From the NCBI RefSeq assembly GCF_028769735.1, contig NC_088171.1, positions 142,807,917 to 142,871,916 of the forward strand: DNA of 64,000 nt. Reading direction: 5' to 3'. Each line of letters opens with the position of its first letter. Position 1 is the stretch's first letter. The DNA comes from Zonotrichia leucophrys gambelii (lineage: Eukaryota; Chordata; Aves; Passeriformes; Passerellidae). Of the stretch, positions 49,924-61,700 are shown piece by piece. The notes under the pieces were generated by a model, which saw only the letters and a list, made by a program, of their open reading frames with translations, did no database searches and had not been told where the DNA came from. The position numbers and the translations under genes are program-made.

Positions 49924-50128
49924 CAGGAAGGAGAGTTCAGCACCTCCCTCTCCCCTTCCTCTCCTCAGGAAGCTGCAAAGAGGCCACCCCTCAGCCTCCT
50001 TTTCTTCAAACCAGACAAGCTCAGAGTCCTCAGCTGCTCTTTACAAGACATGCCCTCCAGTCTTACAACTAGCTTTGTTGCCCTCCACTGGATACTTTCA
50101 AGGACCTTGACATCTTTCTTGATTGGTG
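49924..50128 (-). mobile_element. CR1 LINE, 5'-side piece of the interrupted copy
   Basis: CR1 homology resumes directly after the LTR with the reverse complement of the ORF2 end. The minus-strand translation shows DVKVLESIQ, RATKLVVRLEG and KKRRLRG, the same C-terminal region seen in the CR1 at 38.9-39.1 kb. With 48535-48800 this makes one CR1 copy of about 470 bp. The element is inactive. Confidence 0.9.
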
Positions 50129-53100
50129 TGGGAGGGCAAATTAAATCAGATTTGGGAGGGCCAAGGACTGAGCAAAGGTGAGCTTTGCAGACACACAGAC
50201 AGCTGCTGGTGGGGCAGGGGAGCAGGATGCACCCACAGGATGTTGAAAGAGGAATGGTGTCTGCCACGTTTACCAGCCTCATTTACTGATGCTGCAGCTC
50301 TGAGTGTCTCACATGAAATAAGCCTCTTCTGCTTAAGCTTTACGTTTGCAGAGGTGTGCACTGAGGCAGGATCTTTGCAGTGTGCCTATGAGGGATGTGG
50401 GGAGTAAATACAAGCCAAAGCAATAAGCACACTATAGCAAAAAACCAGCTCCCAGTCTCATCTCAGAGTTTAGTTGAGGCAGGGAAGGAGGAAGCAGTGC
50501 TTGTCTTATCAGTGATAAGGTGTGAGCCAATACTTGCTTACTTGCCAGAGCTCCTCAGAGAAGAGTTTCTCAGCAGTCCCACAGTTTCAGCCTTTGAACT
50601 TCAGAACTCTGCTGCATTATCCCCAAACCCAAACTGCTGTAAGTATGACCTGTGATCTTCATCACCCATCATCCTCTCTCTGCATCTTGTCTTGCAAGAG
50701 GACTCATTCCAAGATGCACATCAGGTCCACCTTACTCCCTTGGTTCCCAGCTCGCATGTCAGGTCATTGATGAGCTGATCACAGAGAATTAATGAACCCT
50801 ATCCCTATGTGTGGAAACCCTCGAAAGCAGGGAAAGATGAATGGCTTCTACAGTGTTTGCTCCATACAGGTATAAAAAATATCAGGTCACATCAAATTGC
50901 CTTGGAGCAGGGTTCTTCCCCTGATGCAGCATACAAAAGTGATTTGAGGGTTTTTCTATTTGCTTCTGGTTCTACTACCCACACAGTTCCTTTATTGTGA
51001 CCCCAGAAAACAGTGTCTGGGGATGGAGATTGAGCTGGGCATACACTAAATGCAAGTGCCAATCTTCTCAAAATACCAAATCTCCAATCATACCCAACAT
51101 TATTGCCACACTTCATATTTGAAAATTTGATTGGTCTGTAACTGGCTGCTGAACACTAAAAATGAGGGTCTTTAAACAGATGATGGTCTTTTGAAAAATG
51201 CATTTCATTAATTTACTTTGACTAAATTTAGTCTGACACTGAGACACAGTAATGAAAGAAAAATAAATATATGGATCAATATTTGCTTATACAGTCTAAG
51301 CAATTACTGTGTATTTGAGAGGTTCATTTTTCCATCTTATAAGTCAATTAGCATGGAGAATTAAAAAATAGCTAGATTCACCGCACTAGTCCTGCTCCTG
51401 CTGACAGCAGTACATGTTTTGTATTGAACAGGAGTAATATTTGGGTGTAAAGACTTTCCCTATAAAGTCAGAAACCATCTTCTACCTGTTGTCTAGTAAT
51501 GTAATTCATCATGCCAATAAAGACAATGTAATGTCTTCTCTTACAATGCAAAATTAACATTAAACTATCATGTAAACCTCTCTATCTTTACGTGTGTGTG
51601 TGCTTTAGGCATGATTTTGATAAGTGCTGGACATGGGCTTCTTTTCGCTACTGGAAGCTAATGGAGCTTCTCCTGGATAACATAATTGTATGCTCTCATA
51701 TAACATAACTAGGGAGGGAGTTGATTGGGTATTTTTAATGAAGATATTTAACAACTGACCCATGAATCCACAGATATCCAGTTAGGAGCAGAGGAAATAG
51801 ACCACTGCTCAGGAAAGCAGTTATGCACCTGAAGAAGAAACTGAGCTTCTTGAGTGCTTAATGCTCTGCATTTGCTTAGGTGAAAAAGGCTCCAAAGCAC
51901 CTGTGTTGACTTTAGATCACGAAGTGTTCTCCATTGTGAGACAATACTGTTTAATTCATTGATAAAAGGTATTCTTTATCCCTTGAACTGATCTGATTCC
52001 TCACTGCTTTGATATTAATGTGGCTACGTGGAAACACGTGAAGAATGCAGATAATGAAAGTTTGTCTTTTCTCTGCATTTTTCAAGAGACAGAAATTGCT
52101 AGGCTAAGTTGACAGAATTGAGTGCTCTGAGACTCCTGCCCAATCCAGCCTGTGGATGGGATTTGAGGTGGGTGTTGGCATGCTGCTGACAATATCTGGG
52201 GTTTAAATTGACCCTGACCCAATCAGGGTGTTCCCACTGCAGGCTAACCTTGAGTAAAGTGGAATTGATCTAGTGTGGGCTGTTAGATGTGGCATAAATC
52301 CAAGCACAACTGCCAAAGAGTTGGGTTTTCAACAGTAATGTGGTTGGTTATGACTTGGAAAGCCTGCTCCTTCACTAAGCAGTCACAGTTACAAGTATAG
52401 GGATTTGGGGTATCCTGGAGAAGAAACTAAAAGAAAGACAAAGACAAGTGGAGGTCAAGGAAATATTTCTCTGAGAAATAAAGAATCAGCTCCTGCACTT
52501 AATTTCTTACTTTCATGTACATGACTAAAACACCTCAGTAATATTAAAAATGGTGCTCAGTGTGATGTATAGCTTAATAGTATCTTTAATCAGTAGAAGC
52601 TAGACTTAAATAAATTTTCAGTTCATGGATTATTGCTGGACCATGTAAGTTGAGGAGATAGGTTTTCTGCTGCCAAAATTTATGACTTATCCAAAGTCAG
52701 CAGAATAGATAAATTGATGTATGCCTTATCTACAAAAAAGAATGTGATTGGGATGAATTTCCAAACAGGTGATTATGTGAATGATGCAAAAGCCAAGAGG
52801 TATGTACACACTGAAGGAAGAGCAGATTGGTTTTGGCCCAGGTTCAGGAAAGGCACTCCCACAAGTAAAAAGTAGTTACTATGAAACAGATCCAGTGTCA
52901 GAAAAATGGAATAATCACCTGGAATTCAGCCCAATTAGTTTCTGTAAGTTCTCATATTCTACATGTACCAGGAATGTAGTAGAAGTGACATTTGATAACA
53001 TTTTATCTCAGCCTCAGTCACCTGGGGCCTGTGCACACAAATAAGGAGCGGAAAAGAGTGAAGCAAGAATATTTTTACTCTTTCTTTTTTTCAGATCAAC

Positions 53101-53686
53101 CACAGAAGTCTGTAGGTGTCAAACCTCATAGCTTTTCAGAAATGGTATTCTCATTAATTCTTCTTTTTTCCATTTAAGAATAGAAACACTCTGTTAGTAA
53201 GGTAAATGTGCTCATTTGCATTGTTAAGCAGTACTTTGAAGTGTTTTCAGTACCTTTTCATAGAAAACAGAAACTTAAAATGAAGAGAAAAAAAATCCTT
53301 TCCCATCAAAGGCTAATTGATTAATTCTTTGCTTGAATAATAGCAAAACAAGAGAATCCATTATGGCCAGATTCAGAAATGGCACGCATCACATTCTGTT
53401 TAAGCAATTTATGCTACAAGTATTTGTGTGTAATAGCATGCTGTTATTATTTCATTTCAGTGCTGATACAAGAGGGTTAGGATGAGGTTGCAAAACGTAA
53501 CACTTCTTACAAAGAGGGATAAATCATCAGTTTGAAATTGCAAGAAATAACTAAATCAGTTCTGGAAGCAGGTATCATTTTTAGGCCAATGGGAACTGAT
53601 GGAGAAGGGGTCAAAAGGGAGAGCCCTGATCTGTGTCACTTCTTGGAATGGCCAATCCTTACGGAGTGCTCCTTGCTTACCGGCAC

Positions 53687-53694
53687 TGACGTCA
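53687..53694. promoter_or_regulatory. full palindromic CRE (TGACGTCA)
   Basis: This is an exact CREB/ATF-type site in a locally CpG-poor region. The family's canonical site is TGACGTCA, and intact copies are rarer than chance in methylated vertebrate DNA because the CpG decays. No promoter context or transcript start is visible, so function is uncertain. Confidence 0.3.
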
Positions 53695-55279
53695 CCCTGT
53701 CACTTCTGCCACACAACCTGAGGGTTCACAGGATGCCAAAGAGCAGATTTCCCCTCAGATCTTGGCAATCCCTCAAGGTCACAGTGCCAAAACATAGTTT
53801 TCCTCTCCAAGTAAAAGATTGTTGGTAAGAAAGCATTGTCTGTCAGAAAGATATTGCCCAATCAGTCCCACCAACATCATTTTGCCTCTACATGAAATAG
53901 CACATCCCAGCCTTGGCCAGGGATGCAGGAAAACACAGCAGGCTGGAATTTGCTCCCTGTTTTTGTGATGTCCCTGCTGCAAACTCCCAGCCTGTCATGC
54001 AAGTTTCCCTGCACACCTTCTACTGCAGTAATCTGGCTCTGCTGTCAGCTTCCTGAGGAGCACAGCATGGGTGCATGCTCTTGGGTGGGTCAGGAAGCTG
54101 CATGGAGAAGCACAGAGGCAAACCACAGCAATTCAGCACTTCTGGCCTCTCCAAGAAAAGCAGCATCTCCCACTGTGTCTTCATTTCCTGCATACATGTC
54201 CTGACTCTCCATGCCACCTCCTGCACTCCTAAGGGGAAGTTTCTACAGCTCATATCACAGCACATCTTTCTGCAGCCTTCCAGTTTCCCGCTGCAGCTAC
54301 ACCAGCCTGTCCCAGTTAAGCCAAGGAATGCACCCCACAATGCCTGCAGATGCAGCAAGTGCAACTTGAGATGCCTTGCTGATTCTTGCATGCAGCATCT
54401 TTCTTGTACTTCAGCATAATGGATGATTCTGGCTATTAAATTCTGAGGTGTGAATGAAAGAGCAAGACTTAGACAAGGAAAAGTAGAGCTATTGCTAGGT
54501 TTAATTGCAAATTAATATTATTGCAAAACATTTAATTGCTTCTCACTGTGATTTATCAGGAAAAAATTAAAGGAAAACTGAAAAAGATTCTAGCAACAGC
54601 AGGAAAGAAGGCATACAGGGAAACAGGTTATATCTGAATTGTATAAATGTACTTGATCTTCAATAACTCATTAACAACAGTGTCATACTGTTTATTTTCT
54701 ACTGTAGCTGTGATTTTTAGGATTATGCCTATCAATATTTATTCTTGTTTAACAGAAGGCAAACATCCGGTCAGCCCTGGCAAATGCTATCCCGTGAATG
54801 TCAATTTCATTACGCTTCAGTCACAGAACAAACGTTTGGTTTCAAACAGGAAGGTGAAAGTACAAAATGGGGAGAGTTGGTAACCACTGTGCATAATGCC
54901 ATGATAATTAATCTGGTACAAACCTGTGAAGTTCTTAGAGATCTCAGTTATCTCCTGTCAACATAAGGAGCAAAATTTCTGTTCCTATCGTGGAGGTAGA
55001 CTTAGCTTTTACTAGAAATGAGGACTCTGTATGGGACTGTTTCATAGATTGGCAAAAGCATCTGTAGAAACAGATTTTTCTGCAAACTGCAGTTTCTAGA
55101 TGAGGTTCCTCTTTCAGACAACTCATCTTGATGTTGCTTAATGGGGTTGAAATGCTGAGAAGCAATTTTGAATTTTTCAGTGTCATTTCTCTGAATGTCT
55201 GTGCAGACAAGACCCTGAAAGTCTCCTGCCTTTTTCTGTCACATTGCTACTCAGGACTGCCTGTAACTCTGTAGGTTCT

Positions 55280-55315
55280 GATATCCAGAGCTAATCTAAA
55301 TTAGCTCTAGATATC
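55280..55315. repeat. inverted repeat, 16-bp arms with one mismatch, 4-base loop
   Basis: The arm at 55280-55295 (GATATCCAGAGCTAAT) is the reverse complement of 55300-55315 except at C55286/A55309, with a CTAA loop. This is the longest stem I found in the window. It could be a small structured RNA element, a remnant of a miniature inverted-repeat transposon, or a dimeric binding site. It is shorter than a typical microRNA hairpin. Confidence 0.95.
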
Positions 55316-55530
55316 TAAAAACTCTAAATATGACTATATGTTTTAAAATAACAAAGCTAACCAACATATATATCAGATGGAGCCTAATGAATATGAGACA
55401 CATTTGCCAGAGTAAACTGAAGAAGTGTTTAAGGGGTACTCTGTGGACTTGGCTGTATGCATAGCTCTTTGTTGTTGTGTATCTTAACAGCATTTGAGAC
55501 ACTCACAGTGGCTTTATCCTCACAACCCCC

Positions 55531-55652
55531 TCGGATGTAGCAAAGATCTACCAGTCCTGTGGGGGCTGGGGACAGACGAGAAGCAGACAAGGTGTCCTGA
55601 GGACCCGCGGAGTCGCACATGGCATCCCGCGCTGCTCGTGCCTCTCTGCGCG
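55531..55652. promoter_or_regulatory. small CpG-dense cluster
   Basis: I count about ten CpG dinucleotides here, nine of them between 55576 and 55652, in a window where CpG is otherwise scarce. The segment is GC-rich (CCCGCGG, CCCGCGC and TGCGCGCC words) and ends abruptly. It may be a small unmethylated island, an alternative or lncRNA promoter, or a GC-rich fragment of something inserted. It is too short for a standard CpG-island definition. Confidence 0.3.
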
Positions 55653-55794
55653 CCCACAGTGCTCCACCCACCTCACCACTGGACTCATAACTCACCCCCA
55701 CCAAAACACAGTGTAAGCTCTCTTTCTGTGAAATATTTAGGGATGGGTAAATCACAAAGACTCTGTGAAGTATGCAATCATTAAGGGTGAAAAA

Positions 55795-56215
55795 TGTGTC
55801 TGAGATCCTTGAGTCCAACAATTAACCCAGCACTGCCACATCCACCATTAAACCATGTCCCCAAATGCCATACCTGTAAGATTTTTCAAGACTTCCAAGG
55901 ATAGTGACTCAACCACTTCCCTAGGCAGCCTGCTCTAATGCTCAATGACCCTTTCAGTAAAAAACAAATTCTTAATATCCAGCCCAAACCTCGCCAGATG
56001 CAAGTGTTTCCTTCTGTCTATCACTTGTTGCTTAAGAGAAGAAGCTGATCCCCACCTGGCTACACTCTCCTTTCAATTGCGTAGAGAAACGAGGCCTCCC
56101 CTGAGCTTCCTTTTCTCCAGGCTAAATACCTCCAGGTCCCTCAGCTGCTCCAGACTTATGCCCCAGATCCTTCATCAGCTTCATTATCCTTCTCTGGACA
56201 TGCTCCATCATGTAA
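55795..56215 (-). mobile_element. CR1 LINE fragment, minus strand
   Basis: The reverse-complement CR1 words are in order: CAACCCAGCACTGCCA, AAACCATGTCCCCAAATGCC, GACTCAACCACTTCC, GGCAGCCTGCTC, CCTTTCAGTAAA, then CCCTGAGCTTCCTTTTCTCCAGGCTAAA and TTCTCTGGACATGCTCCA near 56210. The frame 55945-56289 (+) is antisense CR1. It is 5'-truncated and lacks the terminal octamer tail, so it is also cut at its 3' end. Confidence 0.93.
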
Positions 56216-58700
56216 ATGATGGCAAAAATAATAAGGGGCTTTCTAGGAAAGCCTTTCTAGACAGGAGACATAAGCATATGTTGAAGTGAGGCTAATCTGA
56301 CTTCAGGGATTTAGAGTAGCTTAATATGGTAGAATTGTATAAATAATGGTATCCAAGGTACAAATAATTAATAATTTTTTAAAGTCTAATTTATTTTTGG
56401 GATTTGCCAATACTGTTTCTCTGTCATATATAAACTTTATGCTATTCAAGGCAGGGAATACTTATAGCCTGTTGCACGGATCATACTTAGTTGAAAAACT
56501 ACGCAAAAAGAAGATTCATGTCTTTGCTTCCTGTTCTGAATATCAAAAAAATACTTAAGTAGACGCAATAATGCAAAACTTGATATTAAAGTGAGAAAAA
56601 AATTCAGCATATGTATTCATCTCAGGATGATTTTGACCCCAGGAAAGTATTTGATTATGATAGATGAACTATATTGCCACTCACGTTAATATAGTAGTGT
56701 CTAATGATTTTTTTTAAAGTATTCATTTTAACACTGCCAATGTTTACTTAGCAGGACATTAATAACAGCAGGATATTTATCACATAGGAAATGGCTAATG
56801 AAATCTGCTTCAGCTGTCAGTGGATGTTTATGTTTCAAGGCTGCACTGGATTGTTTATGTACAATATAGGGGAGAATGGTAGGGTTTTGTTGGTGACTAA
56901 TAATAAGAGGAAAATTAAATGGCAATTATTATGGCTTTTATTATTATTTATATTACATTAGAACTCATTTGGGCTTCAGATCAATGCTAGAAGCAGGTCA
57001 ACTCTTTGCTGAAAGATTTGAGGATGAGACAAAATATATTTGGTAGTGATGGGACACAGGACTGGGAGCAAAAGCTGTCCAGCTTTGCAAATAAGCTGAT
57101 TCACTTCCTGCTGCTCCTCTGGCAAGTCCTCTTGCAAGTAGTCTCTAGGATTTAATATATCTCTTTTTAATGCATGAAGCTTATACAATTTCTGCATATT
57201 CTTAAATTCAATAGTTAAATCAGGGCCAAACTGCATCCCCTAGTTGAGGGTTTTAGAAATACTCTACTCATTCTTAAAGAGTTTACTCCCAGTGGCTACT
57301 TCAAATTAGATGCAAAGGTCACAATTTTTAAGCATAACTTACACAGATTCTGGGACCTTTTCCCCCTAACAATTGGACCCCATAGTTTGAACAACCAGGA
57401 TTTAAAGGATTTCCTTTTAAGAAGCACAAACGCTTTTCCAATTTATAAAACAAATCAGCCATTTGAAAATTATATTTTCCATCTTCCTTTGCAAGTCTGA
57501 GATCATCATTTGAGGTTTTCCTTCCTTTCTTGAAAAAAGCTTAAAGTGGTACATCCTTGTTGCAAGGACATGTGAGAGCTGCCAGATTGCATCACAACAG
57601 GGACAGGCATGAGTGCGGAAACAAGATGAGCTGGGGAGCTGCACCAGTCTTTGGTTGTCCTTCACCAACCCTTGCTCTTCACAAATATGAATGCCTCCCA
57701 CTAAAAAAGTGCATAGTTTTTGGCCAGGATGCATGTATGCATGTGAGGAATTTAATCCTACATGCCACTGATCAATGTCAAGTGATCTACCCTTTCTTCT
57801 TTTTATATGGTAAAAAAAATTTTAGATCGAAATCAACATTATGTCACTCTGGTTATCTTAACTTCAAAAGGAAAGTGTGTCACCATGGCAAAATATTTCC
57901 CTTTGTTGCTTACTCCTAAAGAATGAAATGAGAATTCCAAAGGCAATTATCTTCCTCATTTTTCCCTTGCCTGGAAATCCCTGGGAGTACAGAATACAAT
58001 TCAGAAATGCTAAAACCAACTTCTGCTGCATCCCTGCAACTACCTCCAAAGTCAGTAGGAGTCACGGGTGCACAAGGAACTGACTTCCCCATCAACACAC
58101 TGCAATTTTTAACCATTATTAAATTTAAATCTCTCTAGCATCAATATTTATTCCTGCTAAATATGAAGGATGTTTAGACTTATGAGTCACCAATTCTTTT
58201 CTAGTTAGCGCTTGTTCTACAAATTCCACCCTTGAATGGAGCTAGAGATTTGTACATGATAGCAGCACACAAAGTCAACTGCTCGGAACAGGCAACAACA
58301 GAATAACAACTGTGGAGATAAAAACGTGCGCCAGTCAGAGCCTGCGCTCCCCACTGTTGTTTCTCTGCTGTTGGTTTTGTAGCAAGCGTGAGTGGTAAAT
58401 CACAAAGAGTGTGAATGAGTGCAGCAGGATTTGCCCACAATTTGTTCCATGCAAGCTCGAGGTTGCCATGGGAAACAGGAAGCATTTTTCGGGCACTCCC
58501 ACAGCTATAAACTGTTGCCACTGTATTAAGGAGCGGCAGCACCCTGCATTTCCTTCAGCAGAAGGCGATGAGCTGACAGCCAAAAATGCCCAGGGAGGAT
58601 GGTGCTTTTCCCCCACTTTCACTTCTTCCTTTGGATGCAGCTCAGGATCCTGGTAAAGACAACAGGCAGCCCTTTGCTGTAAGGCTGTAGGTTCGGTCTA
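56216..58700. other. unique non-coding DNA
   Basis: No transposable element recognised. A minus-strand frame at 56976-57236 has a rather protein-like composition, including a Glu/Gln-rich stretch (DLPEEQQEVNQL), but I cannot assign it and its flanks lack good splice sites. Frames at 57417-57734 and 58201-58622 (minus) look random. Confidence 0.45.
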
Positions 58701-58712
58701 GTTTCCAGTGAA

Positions 58713-58737
58713 TTATTATGCAAGGTCTGCATAATAA
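58713..58737. repeat. perfect inverted repeat, 10-bp arms, 5-base loop
   Basis: TTATTATGCA (58713-58722) and its exact reverse complement (58728-58737) flank AGGTC. Each arm contains a TTATGCA core like PAR-bZIP, C/EBP or POU half-sites. It is possibly a dimeric regulatory site. Chance is not excluded for arms of this length. Confidence 0.95.
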
Positions 58738-61700
58738 AAACCCACTTTACAAAGTGCCATGGTAGTCAGAAGGCTGGAAAGGAATTGCAGAGGCAGCTGA
58801 GAGACAGCTGGAATGCAACAGCCAGGTTGTATTCTTTGCATATGTTATGTGGTGAGAGATTGCACACAGGGAAAAGACAGCTCTCAGTGTGACTGTAGCA
58901 CACATCAGTGCCTGCCAGCCCAAAATGAGGGCCTTTGTCACTTCAGGAAGGGTGAAGTGACACTCTGGAGAAGATATGATAGCTTTCCTGTTTCTCAGGA
59001 TGAATAATCCCTCACATCATTTCTGTAACTCTGGGTGGTGACTGCACCAATGTACTGGGAGCCTCTTTGATCAGTGAAGATGCCTCATTCCAACAGGTAC
59101 CTCTGTAATCCCGTTCTGGGACAGCAGAGTGAGAAGTGACTTACAGCTGGCTGAAATGGTAGCAAGTGAAACAGGAGCAGGCAGCAGCACATGCTGCTTG
59201 TGTCTGCTGAAGGACTGAGAAACAGAGTTGAAGAATTGCACATAGGGAACACAGAGGCACACTTTTAGATAGCTTAAGAAGCCTTGCTTCTTATTTTAAA
59301 GATCAAACCTTGTAAAAGCACTGTAAAATCTGTGTGGAAAGGTATGGTTTTCCAAGCCAGAGGAACAGAAATAGAAGCCCTACAGCTGCCATAAATCTCC
59401 TGCTTCCTCAAGTGGTCCCCAAAGGTAAAGATAGATGCTCAGAAGCAGGAAATTTCATGTTGCAATTGTCTTTATTTAGTCAAAGGCATCACTTTCCCGG
59501 TCAAGATAATATGCCTTGAAGAAATAAAGCATTTTCTCCTACTTTATCTTTTCTACAGTCCTCTTCCTTTTCTGTGCTCCTCCCTGAAATGCCAGATATT
59601 TTTCTTTCCTGGTAGTTTGGCTTGAGAGACAATGTATTCTCACATCTCTGGTACTGAAAAAACAGGGTATAGCTGTTCCCAGGGAATAGTCTTACCTGAA
59701 TATGGCAATAGCTGGAAAATGCTGCTGCAGACAACTGAGTGACATCATTTATTGCTTAGCCCTGATGAAGTTGTTCTATAATGAGTAAGTGCAGAATCCT
59801 ACTTTTAAGAGTATATAAGATTTCTGCAGTTTTTCCTCATAACTGTGAGGAGATCTTATGCTAACTGTATCCTTCACCTGCAAAACAGAGTTGTAGACTA
59901 ATACAGGAAAGGAGAGGAATACAAGGTATTTATTACTTAGTATCTATCAATCCTAGAAATTAAGCAGAACAGAGGTTGATTTCCACCTGGGTACTTTAAA
60001 TCAATTAAGCTTCTCATGGTGAAAAGACTTAATGAATGAAAACATCCTCAGTGCTAATTACCATGTCAAATACAAATCAGAACAACAGCAGAAACAGCCC
60101 CTTGGAGACAACACATCTTCTCAGAGCACACAGATACAACATTTAAAGTTTTGTTTTCTCCGTCCTAGTCCTTATTTACACCTACATGGAAACAGGCACT
60201 GCATTCTTTTCTTGCAGCTGATAGACTCTCAGAAGGTAACACCACCAATATACCAAGTTCTCATTCTACTTGTAATTGAAGTCATATCAGCTCTGGATGT
60301 CAGGGAGAACCCTGCTGATCAGCCACTGTGCACCACAGCTGATTCCTTTTTAGTAAATCCTTCATTATAAGTCAAATAAACATTTCAGGAAAGAAATGCC
60401 AGTGAAGAAACTTCCTTCTAAGTAGAATATTCTTTCTCTGATAAAAGTTTTATTTTTCTGAGTTGTCCTTTATTTAGCCCATGAACCCTATCTAAAAAGC
60501 ACTTTCTCACTTTAAGGTGGAAAAATCATTCTGAAGTGGTACAACAGCCACACAATGGTACAAAAAAAGCTGATGCAGGATCCCTTGCACTTAACAACCC
60601 ACATCATTCAGCAGCCACTGCACTTCCTTTGCTTTATCTGTGCACCTACTTCCCACTGAGACGTGTGAGTTTGTGTGAGTTCGAGATGCATCTGGGAAAA
60701 AAACAATCTTTCTTCTTTGTGCAACAGATTAGAAGCTTTTTGCTCATCAGCAAAGAGATGTTGTTTCTTCCACTTGGCTAACAATAGACCTGGTGGGCTG
60801 AAGAGGGCAGTTAATCTGCTCTGACTGCTGCAGCTGTGTGGGAGCACACAGGGGCACAGTGCCCTCCTGAAAGGAGATTTTGACTCACTGAGGCCAAGAA
60901 TAAATGTTTAGACAATGCTGACTTGGAAATTTTTGGGAGTATATTTTTTGGTTTGGGAAATAATCTAAACTGGCACTGAAGGGTGTAGCATGTTTAGTCA
61001 GTTAAAGGCATGGGGAGGAGAGTTTGCTTTTCCAGAATTCATTAGAAATCTTGTGCAGATGATACTACAAGAAATGAAGAATCTTCAGAAAACATTTATT
61101 TAAATAGTCCTTTTGGTACAACTGAATTGCATAGGAGGACAGAGTAAAGCCAGCTGAGCCAAATTGCATTACTACCCATGAGGTTACACAAGAGCTCCTG
61201 CCCAGGCTCCTGGGTCACTCCAGAAGAGAAACTCTTCCTTGGGTTCAAACAAGCAGTGAAAGGAAAGGGACAATCTGCCCTCTCAAGGTGCCTCTCTCTC
61301 TGTTTACTGGACAGGGACCCTGTAGAACCAGCTTAGATTTAGTCACTTTGGTTTAGCTGAAGTTTACATTTTCAGAGTTTATTACAAATAAGGTCTAAGT
61401 GATATTTTCATCTCCCCCACCCCCCTTCTCTTTATCAGGGTCAAAATCTCTTTTTCTCTGTCTCAGCTAATATACTTTTCAGTCAAGAAATCTGTTGCTC
61501 AACAGTGACTAGTCCTACTTCACAGTTTTCCTCCAATTCCATAAATTTCATCAAAGTTTCGTCATATCCTCATTCAGGTTTTCTCAGAAACATGACTCAT
61601 CACTGAAGAATGTTCTGGTCATTAAAAAGATTAGGACATAATATTTTCTTACATTTTTGTGGCTCTTTTCTCTTTTGAAGAAAAAATATTTTAGGAAAGG

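Larger units (their letters stand above)
50129..55530. other. unique non-coding DNA
   Basis: No transposable element or confident gene. A perfect CRE lies at 53687-53694. The stretch 53880-54420 is more GC-rich and open on both strands (54020-54391, minus; 54075-54419, plus) without recognisable domains. The remainder is AT-rich with short random frames. Confidence 0.5.

Noticed and set aside
49153..50181. The longest open frame in the window (342 codons, +)
   Set aside because: It lies inside the solo LTR and continues into antisense CR1. Several frames on both strands are open there because the LTR is GC-rich and internally repetitive.
54020..54419. Overlapping 123- and 114-codon frames on opposite strands
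   Set aside because: Mutual open frames in a GC-richer patch, with no motif, splice support or recognisable similarity.
55945..56289. 114-codon plus-strand frame
   Set aside because: It is mostly antisense CR1 sequence.
59695..59760. Consensus minus-strand donor CAG/GTAAGA with a possible ATG ATG start upstream
   Set aside because: The short peptide before it lacks a clear hydrophobic leader, no acceptor or promoter is visible, and the donor 7-mer count in the window matches chance.
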